From Paralithodes platypus (lineage: Eukaryota > Arthropoda > Malacostraca > Decapoda > Lithodidae): a DNA stretch of 64,000 bases. Under the pieces are notes generated by a model that saw nothing but the letters and a program-made list of their open reading frames with translations, did no database searches and was not told where the DNA came from. The DNA is taken from the NCBI GenBank assembly GCA_032716605.1, contig CM064569.1:13818079-13882078 (forward strand), given 5' to 3'. The position numbers and the translations under genes were made by a program. Positions 55,060-64,000 of this stretch are shown in pieces; positions within the stretch are counted from its first letter, which is position 1, and each line of letters begins with the position of its first letter.

Positions 55060-55130
55060 ATAATAATATATGTATACTGTATATATAATATATATACATT
55101 TATATATATTATATATATTTGTATAGATAC
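54930..55130. repeat. (TA)n-rich array at the 3' end of PLE2
   Basis: TA dinucleotides interrupted by CTGTATA and ATAATATAT. It begins about 25 bases after the last sequence shared with PLE1. Confidence 0.9.
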
Positions 55131-55310
55131 ATATGGAAATTGTTGGAAGTATAAAACATTAAATATATAGTTTTATATATATATTATCTGTATATAAGAC
55201 ATTATTGTTTGTACTACTTTTGCGGTAAAGATTAAGAATAAATGCTTACTTTGGTCTAGTACAGGGGATCATCTTTGGACGGCCGTCCCCGTTTTGCTCC
55301 CCTACCCCTC

Positions 55311-55457
55311 CTGTGTGTTGCAGGGTATGACAGGAGAGTTTGCCAGCTCCTCGTTCGACATCGCCTGCCCCATCGCCTCCTCCGTCAGGTCTCCCCCCTC
55401 CTCCAACTCCACGACCTCCTCCTCCTCCTCCTCCAAGTTTTGCGCCCTTTTATTTAT
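55311..55457 (-). pseudogene. Harbinger MADF protein, possible exon 3
   Basis: An acceptor TTTGACTTTCAG precedes 55,457. The frame reads INKRAQNLEEEEEEVVELEE then GGDLTEEAMGQAMSNEELAN, an acidic linker. A GTAGGG follows CAGGAGG near 55,311 and could be the donor. The next candidate exons lie beyond PLE2, the P-type pseudogene and PLE1, at 32.8 and 27.3 kb. Confidence 0.45.
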
Positions 55458-55639
55458 CTGAAAGTCAAATACAATAAATACCATGCCGAACTTATAAAAC
55501 CTTATAAAGTAACAAATAATAATAATTTGCCACACAATAAAAACTATACAATATAAGAAATAAAATATGCCAAATTATATATAGCAAATGGTTTAATATA
55601 TGTTTGTACAAAACGTTCTTGCTGCTAATTCTCGGTTCT

Positions 55640-55789
55640 TTTTGGGAAACTTTTCCTTCAGGAAGGAAAATGTATTCCAAATCCACTGATCTCTCGTTGT
55701 CATCCGTTTAGCCCCGGCCCCGCTCTTCCTGTGCAACAATTTGCCTTACCGTGTCCTCATATTTGTATAAAATGTTGAAACTATTTCAG
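55640..55789 (-). pseudogene. Harbinger MADF protein, exon 2
   Basis: On minus an acceptor CTCGTTCCCTTTTCAG precedes 55,789, and the exon completes the split codon of exon 1. The frame reads EIVSTFYTNMRTR, then a TAA where the family has Tyr, then GKLLHRKSGAGAKRMTTRDQ and WIWNTFSFLKEKF. R-T-R-Y-G-K-L followed by S-G and a W..F.FL helix is the second half of a MADF domain. The TAA makes this copy non-functional. The donor at the end is not clear. Confidence 0.65.
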
Positions 55790-56092
55790 CTGAAAAGGGA
55801 ACGAGATAGTGCAATAATTGATATCAAGAAAAATAGGTCAACATTTTGTGAGATTGATGGGAGAGTATTTTGCAAACAATACAAAGGGCAAACACAAAAA
55901 TTTACACTGAAATGTAAACAAAATCAATTGTCAAGTTATTATATCCTTGTGTAAAAATATTCATAGCACCACGTTGATCACACAAACCATTTGTTTTATA
56001 CATACGAATATTCATAGCACCACGTTCCTCATACAACCCATGAAGATTATATGTATTTCAAAATAACTAATAGCCACTTACCTGGTACACGT

Positions 56093-56577
56093 AGTTGTTT
56101 GCCTTTCTTGTCGAATAGGCGGCCCTTGTACATCTTGTCATTGTGCCTCGGGTCCGCCTTGTTCCATAGGGTTGGGTGGTTCAGGACCCAATCAGCCAGG
56201 TCAGCCTCCATTTGGGCAGTAATTATGCCGGGAGTGATGTCGTCCGTGTCAGAAGATGACTTCTGGTCTGATATATGAATGTTGCCGTCGCTGTCCGATT
56301 GGGACCTGTGGACATCAACCTGTACGTCGTCCTGCGTGGTGAAGAGTTGCTGGCTCTGCTCTTGCTCCTTCTCCTGCTCGGTTCCGTCGTCCAGGGATTC
56401 CACCTCTATTTCCTCTTCCCGAATCGGAAGATCCAAAACTTCATCTGCTTGGAGGACGGGCGTAGCACCGGCAACGATTTTGGTGGTCGCCTTCTTTTTC
56501 GTCTGCCCCACCTTTTTCGGTTGTGGTGTTTTCTTGAGAGGCATGGTGGAAAATTTGGAGATTGTTGGGTTGTTCAC
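56093..56577 (-). pseudogene. Harbinger MADF-type DNA-binding protein, exon 1
   Basis: The ATG at 56,577 (or 56,544) opens a frame with a Lys-rich start, an acidic middle (REEEIEVESLDDGTEQEKEQ) and then MEADLADWVLNHPTLWNKAD, RHNDKMYKGRLFDKKGKQL, the first half of a MADF domain. The exon ends at 56,093 and GTAAGTGG follows on minus, a near-perfect donor. The last Ala codon is split after one base. PIF/Harbinger elements encode such a second protein that recruits the transposase to the DNA ends. It is placed on the opposite strand to the transposase, as usual. Confidence 0.7.
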
Positions 56578-56939
56578 TGGAAACTGTGGAATGACCTTTT
56601 CTGACCTGTCCTGCGGTATATATACCCCCTGACCTTACCCCACCTATGCCAGACGTACAACGGGTACCTGAAAATTTCAGGTGCTGTCACACGAGCGCTT
56701 TTCCCGTCAATTTTACATGAGCAAGTTATTTCTCAATATTATTTGGGATTGTTTGGCATAAATAGGTAAATATAGTGAAGGTAAACTATGTGGGTGGTTA
56801 TATTTCAATATATTTTTATTTGTGTACCTTGCAGACCATAATTCCCTGTAAATATTGCTAGCTAAAGTGTTAGTGCGACTACAACAAACGAGATGTGCAA
56901 AACAAACACGCTTGACAGGTAGATAATCCTTTTTTTTTA

Positions 56940-57489
56940 CACACCTCGCTGAAGGTGCTCTTTGGCCTCGGCGAGGTGTGTCGTGAGCATTCGGCGTCGT
57001 CGCAAGGCCCTTCGCATGCCTCGTGCAGAGTATACCCCTGGTGGGTATACTCTCGACGAGTATTCGTCCGCACGTCAACGAGTAATCAACGAGGAAATCG
57101 CCGATGATTATTGTGCATCGTCGATGTTCTCGGAACATCTGAGAGCATCGGCGAGCAATCGTGCGACGTTTTGGAAAATTGCAACAGTTTAATTCGTGCG
57201 ACGCCCTCCGCGATGCCTCGCCGATGTCGCCGATGTCTCCGAGGGCCTCGCAGATCCCTCTGCGATGGTCGACGATGATTGCGAGGGCTACGACCCCTCG
57301 TCAGTCCTCGTCCAAAATGTTGAACAATCCGAACATTTGCGATGACCCGCGAGGGCCCTTGCTAGGCCTTGCAAGTCAAACGATTATCATGCGAGGGTTC
57401 AAGATTTTGTTGCGACATGTCATGAATGTGCCAATTTATTGGTATCGGCGATGAAAATCGTATGAAATCGCATCAGTGGGAAAGGGGCA
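56940..57489. repeat. Harbinger right end: TIR and CG-rich subterminal array
   Basis: CGATG, GCGAGG and TCGCCGA words recur at high density from 56,940 to 57,440, then the 45-bp inverted repeat ends at 57,489. The composition contrasts sharply with the AT-rich surroundings. Confidence 0.55.
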
Positions 57490-57492
57490 TAA

Positions 57493-59480
57493 TTGGTCCC
57501 CGACATGGTGGAGGTGATAAAATATTTCTTTGGGGATCCATTTCGGTTTTATTCTTTTCTTCCAAGCTTGCAACATTGTTGGTTCTGATGTTGGGGTGGT
57601 TGTCTGTGGCGGATGAGTCACTGGGATCGAGCTGGTCAGAGCGGCTAAGGTGGCAGTGAGGGCGTCTGGAACAGGTAAATGGGAGAGAGCGTCGGCGTTT
57701 GTGTGTAATTTACCTGGCCGGTAGTGTATCTCGAAGTTATACTCTTCAAGCGTCTCTCGCCATCTTACTAACAAAGCTGAGTTTGTTTCTGAGCGCCGTA
57801 GCCATTGTAGGGATTGATGGTCTGTGATGATGTCAACCTTTGTACCTAATAGGAACAAGCGGAAGTGATTCAAGTCCCAGATGACGCAGAAGCGCTCTCT
57901 TTTTGTCGCAGCGTAGTTTTGCTGGGCGTTGTTGAGGTTGGAGCTAGCGCAAGCTATTATGTTTTCCTTCCGTCTTGTATTTGAGCTAAAACTGCTCCTA
58001 TGGCGTAGAGAGATACATCGGTGTACAACCTGAAGGGTTGTCGGTAGTCAGGAAAAGCTACCGTAGGGGCGTTCACGAGCTTCTCTTTTAGGGTATTAAA
58101 AGCTGCGTCTCTCTCTGCTGTCCACACGTTTTTGTGAGTGAGTTGGTGAAGGCGTTTGGCTATGGATGCAAAGTTTTTTACGAAGCTTCGGTAATACGTG
58201 GTTAGGCCGAGGAAAGATCTCACGCCTTTGACTGTAGTAGGGGGGGTTTGTGCTGCGATGGCTGACAATTTACGAGGGTCGGGAGCAATACCTTTTTCTG
58301 ATATGACGTGGCCTAAGAAGCCCACCGTCTTCCGTGCAATCTCGCATTCTTAGGGTTTGAGTTTTAACCCTGCCTGTCTGATGCGTTCTAGTACTTGTCT
58401 GAGGCGTTGGAGGTGTTCGGGCCAGGTCTTTGCGTCCACAATTACGTTATCTAGATAGGTGAGGCAGGTTTCCCAGGTTAATCCTCTTAGTACGGATTCT
58501 ATGAGACGGGAAAAGGTGGCATAAACCGAAAGGCAAAACATTCAATTCATACAAATGTCCTCCGCTGGTGGAAAAGGCTGTCTTCTGCTGGTGTTCAGGT
58601 TTGATTGGGACTTGCCAGTATCCGGCTTGTAGGTCGAGAGTGGTGAACCATTTGGAGCCGTGTAGGGAGTCTAGCGAGTCGTCAATACGGGGTAACGAAG
58701 TTGCATCCTTGACGGTTGCGTCATTTAGGCGTCTGTAGTCGACGCAAAACCGTGTGGACCTGTCCTTCTTTTACACGAAGACCAGGGACTGACGGATCGG
58801 GTGGCGATCAATGCATCTAGCATTTCCTGTACTTGCCGGTCCTCTTCTTGCCGTTGCAGGGGATTTTTTCTGCGGGACGGTTGACGTATGGGTGGTCCGG
58901 TGGTGTGTATCAGGTGTTCTTCCAGGTGCGTTTTTCCGATTTCGGTAGGGATTTGAGCGATTACATCCGCAAATTCTTGTAGGAATTGCCTCATCTGGTG
59001 TTTTTGGAAAGCTGTCAAAGTGGTGGGAATGGGGGTTAGGATGTTTTGAGTAGGAATTTCGCTTGGAACAGGGCTGGTATCGTCAAACGTTTCTAGGTCT
59101 CCAATTATGAGGCCTTTTGGAGGGGTTAACACTTCTTTCGAGATATTAGCAATTAAAATGGCGTTATAGTGGGAGGAGATTAGAGCGGGTTGAATCCTGC
59201 AACGTTCCATGCAGGTGGTGTTTTTTGGGGGGGTCAGAATCATGTTATCTTGGGGCAGAGGGTGAAGGGGCACCTATTCTTGGCGTCGGGGGAGAATTGA
59301 GGTGTTTTGATTGGTTATGGCAGGGCTGATGATGATGGTGGGTTGCAGAGATCTCTCTTGAATAATTTTAGTGTGTTCAGAGGTGGTAAGATGAGTAGGT
59401 GTGTTAGGAGGCAGTGTTAGAGTTACTGAGGTGTGATGTTGGGGGCGAGCGGTAGGTTGGATTGGTTGTAGTCGCCAGGG
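57493..59480 (-). pseudogene. Ty3/gypsy element: reverse transcriptase and RNase H
   Basis: From right to left on minus: a Pro-rich linker (59,480-59,280), FQKHQMRQFLQEFADVIAQI and HLIHTTGPPIRQPSRR as entry to the reverse transcriptase, then the fingers and palm in shifting frames. YLDNVIV stands where YLDD is usual, so the second catalytic Asp is Asn. GFLGHVISEKGI, VRSFLGLTTYYRSFVKNFAS and the RNase H part (LYTDVSLYAIGAVLAQIQ, IITDHQSLQWL, FEIHYRPGKLHTNADALSH) follow. The coding frame is cut at 57,492 by the Harbinger element and resumes at 17,357. At least three frame changes are present. Confidence 0.8.
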
Positions 59481-59837
59481 TGGAGGGTGTGGAATGGGAC
59501 GATTGGGCGTTGCCATTTGGGCGCCGGCATTTAGGTGCGGCGTTTGGGCGCCAAGCCTATTTGGCGCCAGCCCATTTGGCGACAGACATTTTGGCGCCAA
59601 TATCAGTTTATAGGCTCGGAATAGTGTAACAAAGCCAGTACACATAGCTAAATAATTAATGAAAACATTCGATCCAGTTCGGGATAAATACTGGCTTAGT
59701 ATAAACTTTCGGACAGCAAAATGAATCTCCGAAACGTAAATAATAGGTACACATTGACGCCTTAGCTGCTCCCTACTCTCAGTTGATCTTCCGGCAGGGT
59801 CGTGGCCATACGTCTTTTATATCATTATACCACCATA

Positions 59838-60216
59838 ATGACTGAGGAAATATTAACGAAGCGTGGTAAAGAGAAATTTACTGATTGCGAATTGAAATTT
59901 TGGCATTGCGAACCAAAAAAATCGATGCAAAGCAAGGCTGCATACTAAAGCTGGACAGGTGGTGACGGAGCAGAACAGCCATTCGCACGATGCTTCTGCG
60001 GCACAAATAGAGGTTGCACTTACGAAAACTAATATAATAAAAAGAGCCAGGGAGACTCAAGAGACACCGACTGTAGTACCGGTAGTTAGTGAATGTTTGA
60101 CAGACATATCACAAGCTAGTCTAGCTGCCGTTCCTAATATGTCTGATTTGAAGAAAATTATCCATAGAAAGCGTAATTCAGGGATGAATGCCCCCACCAA
60201 TCCAACTGATTCTTAA
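59838..60216 (+). pseudogene. FLYWCH-type N-terminal region of a MULE transposase
   Basis: From 59,838 frame 3 reads MTEEILTKRGKEKFTDCELK then FWHCEPKKSMQSK. After a shift, frame 1 reads VVTEQNSHSHDASAAQIEVA and IIKRARETQETPTVVPVV, then SLAAVPNMSDLKKIIHRKR. W-x-C, a Cys/Lys stretch and the H-x-H near the end form the FLYWCH zinc finger. The K.RA..T...P..V and LK..I.RKR parts are usual right after it in MULE proteins. The domain binds DNA. The DDE region that should follow is lost. Confidence 0.65.
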
Positions 60217-60236
60217 ATTTTAACACATTAGTGCTA

Positions 60237-60320
60237 TTTTTTTTTTTTTTTTTTTTTTAAAAACCTCCGTCTACGTATTGTGAAAAACCTGTTATCCTCC
60301 GGCAAATTGTGGGGTTGAGT
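60237..60320 (-). mobile_element. RT-type LINE 3' stub (about 80 bp)
   Basis: A 20-base T run on plus followed by AACCTCCGTCTACGTATTGT and CCGGCAAATTGTGGGG, identical to the 3' end of the LINE fragments at 52,330-52,434 and 53,578-53,650. Poly(A) on minus and strong 5' truncation indicate a recent retroposition. Confidence 0.75.
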
Positions 60321-60415
60321 GCTATCGAGTACCTGAGGAGCCTTGCTCATAACTACCAGATGAACTAAATCAAACTGCTTTCCTGATTTTAGTTTTTATG
60401 TTTTAAAAAAAGATA

Positions 60416-62385
60416 TATCTATCTATCTATTGCCTGACGCCGTGATCCCCGAAGGGGTGGCCACGAACGAACTGCCCCCATGCACCTCTGTCCCCAGTCA
60501 GTCGATGCCCCTCCTCCCAACCAGCACTGCCTTCATTCATATACTTCCTCACTTCATCATTCCACCTCTCCCTCGGTGCACCTCTCCCTCTCTGTCCTTC
60601 CACCTCGCTCTCGTATACCCTCTTAGTCAATCTCTCGCTTTCCATACGTTCCATATGGCCGAACCATCTCAAGTTGTTCCTTTTCACACTTTCCAGCACA
60701 TCTACCTCCACACCACACCTCCTTCTTACTTCCTCATTCGTCTGTCTATCCCTCCATGTAACTCGGCACGCACTTCTCAAGTAACTCATTTCCACCGCTC
60801 TCACTGTTGGTCTGAGTCTCTTCCCGAACGTCCATGCTTCGCTTCCGTAAGTTAGTGTCGGGATTACCACTGTCATGCAAGGACTTCTTCACTTCCATAC
60901 TGACCACTCTATTTCTTGTTACTGCTTTCAACGTTCCTACAACCCTCTTCCCCTGTTGCACCCTCTCTCGCACTTCTTCATCCATAGTCCCATCTTTACT
61001 CAACACACTGCCCAGATACTTAAAGGAGTTGACAATCTCCATAGCCTGACCGTTCAACTTCACCTCACACTCTGTGACTTCACCCCTTTCGAAGACCATA
61101 ACCTTGCTCTTCCCCGCATTTACCTTCAAATTCCGTTTTTCGCACACTGTTCCAAACTCATTTACCAGACCCTGCAACTCCCATTCATTATCGCTCATCA
61201 GAACTGTATCATCCGCAAACAGCAGTATAGGCAGCTTCCACTCATTTCCCTCCCTTTTCAGCGATACACCAACATCCACTGCTCTTCCTAGTGTTTCTTT
61301 CATGACTCCATCCATATATACAGTAAACAACCACGGGGACATCACACACCCCTGTTTCAACCCAACACTCAGGTCAAAGAACTCGCTCAGCTCATTCTCC
61401 ACACGTACTGCCGCCTTTGCACCCTCATACATGCTCTTCACTGCTTTCAGCAACTTGCCATCTACTCCGTATATTCTAAGTAATTTCCACATTCCCTCTC
61501 TATCCACTCTGTCATAGGCCTTCTCCAAGTCCATAAAGGCAACATACACCTTTTGTTTCTTCTCCAGATATTTCTCCACAACACAATTCAGGGTAAAAAT
61601 CTGATCTACACATCCTCTTCCCTTCCTAAAACCTCCCTGCTCATCGCCTATCCATTTCTCCGTTCTCACTCTCACTCTCTCGATCACTACCCTACTGTAC
61701 ACCTTCCCTACTGCGCTTAAAAGACATATTCCTCGGTGGTTACCACACACTCCTCTTTCCCTTTTGCCCTTATGTAGGGGGACTATTATGCCAGTCTTCC
61801 AGTCATCGGGTGCATTCCCCTTCTCCCATGCTAGTTTGCACATTTTCCATACCCCTTCGATCACTATCTCACCACCATACCTCAACATTTCCCCACACAT
61901 TCCATCTGTTCCTGGTGCTTTCCCCAACTTCACTCTTTTCATGGCTTCCCACACCTCCTGATCCCCACCTCCTCCTCCACTACTTCTCCTCTTCTCTCTC
62001 CCATACCCCATCCCACTATGTTTGCTGGCTCTTCATTCCTTACATTTAGCAACTCGTTGAAGTACTCCCTCCATCTTTCGACTCTCTCTTGCTTCTCGGC
62101 TAGCATTCTCCCATTCTTATCTTTCTCACCCTTACTGTTTCCCTTGCTACCTTCCCTAACTTTCTTGACTACTTTCCAGAACAGTTTCTTACACTCCCTC
62201 CATTTTACACTCAGATTCCTTCCAAATTCCTCATCTACTCTTCTCTTACTTTCCTTCACTACTCTCTTCACCACTCTCTTTCTCTCCACGTATCTCGCTC
62301 GTTTCTGCCTCTCCAAATCTTCATTCTCTCTACTACCCAACCACTCTCTATATGCTTTCTTCTTATCTTCCACAGCTACATTTAT
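60416..62385 (-). mobile_element. RTE-like LINE copy C, 5'-truncated
   Basis: Same family as copy A, with the same (TATC)n tail and 3' hairpin. The match to copy A ends near 62,385, within the linker upstream of the reverse transcriptase, so the endonuclease is absent. No clean target duplication is seen. Confidence 0.85.
60427..62373 (-). pseudogene. RTE copy C, reverse transcriptase
   Basis: A long frame (62,011-60,746, 421 aa) covers nearly the whole reverse transcriptase without interruption: LGKAPGTDGMCGEMLRYGGE, FRKGRGCVDQIFTLNCV, FMDLEKAYDRVDREGMW, GLKQGCVMSPWLFTVYMDGV, LLFADDTVLMSD and SFKYLGSVLSKDGT. A shift near 60,860 leads into the C-terminal WFGHMERM and GRGAPRERW segment (60,876-60,427), and another near 61,960 separates the linker part. 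It is better preserved than copy A, so the family was probably active recently. Confidence 0.85.
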
Positions 62386-62739
62386 TTTAACTTAATATCT
62401 AGATATATTTTCAATAAAGTTATATTTCAGTTTTAACTTTCTTGTTAAATGTCCACCTTTGCATGGTAATAAATCAACATAATCAATATATTACGCATAT
62501 TACATATTATATATTATATATTATATATTTTACTGGTGCCCAAACGTCTGGAGCCAAAAAGTCTTGGGCCAAATCGGTTGGCGCCGAAAGGGCCGTGCCA
62601 AATCACCGGCGCCAAAACGGCCGCGCCAAAACGTACCTAACCCTGGAGGGTGTGGCGAGGTTTGAGGATTTTGTTTTTGCTGAGCTGTGTTCAGTTGGTG
62701 ATTTTGGGGATGTGGTCTCAAGATTTTTGTTTATTCTTA

Positions 62740-63216
62740 TTAGGTGAGGACGTCCGATTTTACTTGGAGATGGTAGAGGCACGGTGCGTCTTGCGGGACT
62801 GTTCTGAATCGGAGATTTTTTTTTTTTTTTTTTTTTTTAAAGATGTGAAGTCTTCTGCCACAGTCCAGTTGTGCTTGGAGGCGCTGGAGCAAGTCTAAAC
62901 CTATATATCCGTCATATTGTTTGCAATCCGAGTAAAATACAACGAATGGGTGGTGACAGGTGGCGTTTGGTTGAGGGGTGGTGATGTGTAGAGGTTTGGT
63001 TTCTCCTCTAATCTGAAGGAGGGTATCTCCGGCACTGATTAGGTTGGTAGTGGCAACTTGTAGGTTCCCTATTTGTTTTCTATGTTTATCGTAAAAGGAA
63101 TTAAACAGACATGAACGAGCTGCGCCGGTGTCTATTAGTAATTTAAGTGGGATGCCTTGAATCTTAGCAAGATGGTAAATGGGGGGTGGTCTGTCTGTCT
63201 CCCCCGCCGAAGCCAT
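62740..63216 (-). pseudogene. Ty3/gypsy element: aspartic protease region
   Basis: KLLIDTGAARSCLFNSFYDK holds the D-T-G catalytic motif of retroviral-type aspartic proteases, and YDGYIGLDLLQRLQAQLDCG holds the second conserved hydrophobic-Gly-x-D block. The protease releases element proteins from the polyprotein. A 22-base T run on plus (62,818-62,839) encodes a Lys run and probably marks an insertion or slippage that shifts the frame to the following linker. Confidence 0.7.
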
Positions 63217-63233
63217 GATGGGCGGGGGAGTCT

Positions 63234-63794
63234 TTAAAAACCCTGGGAATTTTCTTCTGCGGTTTCCAGGATTTCTTCTTCCTCTACAATTTGGGCGATC
63301 TCTTCAGGCTCGTATATTTCTTCTGTTTCTTCTTCTTCGAGCTGTTGTGATTCTTCCTCGGCTGCTGAGACACGAGGGCTACTGTTCCGGTTCTTAGCAC
63401 TATCCCGGATGTCATGAATGGGGCAAGTGGAATTGCACGCCCTGAAATCGAATGGGTTGATGACGACTAAAGGATGATCACAATTTCGGTAGTGGGGTGC
63501 GGGGCGTGGAGGGAAACGTCCAAGTGGTTTGTTGGTTGGATATACTCTTCTTGGTTGGCTGGATGATGACTGTGGCCGGAATGGTGAGGGGCGGCCAGAG
63601 TTGTAGTTTGAAGGTTGATTTGGGGTTGGTCTGGGATTGTAGGGGTGATGAGGTCTTGGTCGGCTATTTAACTGTGGGTGGGTGGGGAACCTCTTGATGG
63701 CTGCTACTGTGGGTGTCTTGGGGCGAGAGGAGATGGAGAGCTGAGATCTACCTACAACTTCACCTACAATCAACCTATAACTACAACATAACAT
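63234..63794 (-). pseudogene. Ty3/gypsy element: gag-like C-terminal region
   Basis: A 186-aa frame rich in Pro, Arg, Asn and Ser (RPRPHHPYNPRPTPNQPSNY) passes FDFRACNSTCPIHDIRD and ends in a Glu-rich stretch. The basic Pro-rich part and its place just before the protease fit a nucleocapsid-like gag end. No CCHC knuckle is visible. The start and the 5' repeat lie beyond the window or are not recognised, and 63,795-64,000 has no feature I can name. Confidence 0.5.
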
Positions 63795-64000
63795 TTAACT
63801 CATAAGGACATCGACACCTTTAGTCATCCTTACTAAGAGTTAATAGTTAGCCCTTATAATAAATATAGGATCGTACCTCAAAACGTCCTAATCTTTACAC
63901 CTTACTTACAGTGACTGTCAAAAGTCATTTGTAACATATGATTTTCTAATAGTTAATAAGTCTTTCTGGAATCCGGAAGGATCATGAATTGTGAAGTGTT

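Larger units (their letters stand above)
59481..62653 (+). mobile_element. MULE-type transposon with FLYWCH domain and 10-bp TSD
   Basis: Direct repeats TGGAGGGTGT occur at 59,481-59,490 and 62,644-62,653; the element is 59,491-62,643. Its ends are long imperfect inverted repeats, each an array of a roughly 20-bp unit centred on TTTGGCGCC (left 59,505-59,600; right 62,534-62,640). A 9-11-bp TSD and a FLYWCH-containing ORF point to the Mutator superfamily. The catalytic part is missing; an RTE copy and a LINE 3' stub occupy the interior. The element lies in the gypsy gene between protease and reverse transcriptase. Confidence 0.75.

Overview
The window is eukaryotic and almost entirely made of transposable elements (TEs). 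It looks like a fragment of a repeat-rich invertebrate genome. An interstitial (TTAGG)n tract at 6417 and the TE mix (RTE, Jockey, CR1-type LINEs, Penelope-like elements, Harbinger, P/THAP, MULE) suggest an arthropod, plausibly a decapod crustacean; that taxonomic guess is inference. The only convincing host coding sequence is a last exon of an SLC16-type monocarboxylate transporter at 1117-1271.

Left flank (1-13,243): two full-length RTE-like LINEs on the minus strand, each with a (TATC)n-type 3' tail and a clean 12-bp target-site duplication (TSD): copy A 1793-5005 and copy B 9994-13231. Between them lie RTE 3' stubs, tRNA-derived SINE pieces, and a Jockey LINE (about 7400-9500, minus) broken by a CR1-like LINE and by a microsatellite-MITE-SINE block.

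The rest (about 14,000-63,800) is one nested stack. The outer layer is a Ty3/gypsy-type LTR retrotransposon on the minus strand (gag and protease 62,740-63,794; RT/RNase H 57,493-59,480; integrase and tail 14,797-17,357). It is split by a PIF/Harbinger transposon at 17,361-57,489, which has near-identical 45-bp ends and a TAA TSD. That element has swollen to 40.1 kb because other TEs inserted into it. Its transposase is a two-exon gene on the plus strand (17,897-19,043 and 25,253-25,580) with a 6.2-kb intron filled by a Jockey LINE. Its second gene, a MADF-type DNA-binding protein on the minus strand, is scattered over at least two and perhaps five exons between 56,577 and 27,053.

TEs inside the Harbinger introns and spacers include: a non-autonomous element with long terminal inverted repeats (TIRs) (27,453-29,397); a LINE (29,560-32,455) carrying an (AAC)n-tailed retroposon; two Penelope-like elements (33,100-39,956 minus; 47,515-54,905 plus) with hammerhead-like motifs; a GC-rich foldback pair (39,962 and 44,498); a P/THAP transposase (44,728-47,276); a nearly complete CR1-type LINE (48,853-51,816); and fragments of an RT-type LINE. 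A MULE with a FLYWCH domain (59,491-62,643; 10-bp TSD) sits in the gypsy element and itself carries a third RTE copy.

The best candidate for an under-described system is a pair of related TIR elements, 20,976-24,216 and 34,172-38,433. Each has about 300-bp TIRs, an apparent 3-bp TSD and a TIR copy of a YY1-like CAAGATGGCCGCC motif. Each has one large gene with an N-terminal Cys-rich region, a conserved GCD..S...G.GK motif and a C-terminal Cys cluster. In the first copy the core resembles a FEN1/XPG-like nuclease. I see no recognisable DDE transposase in either.
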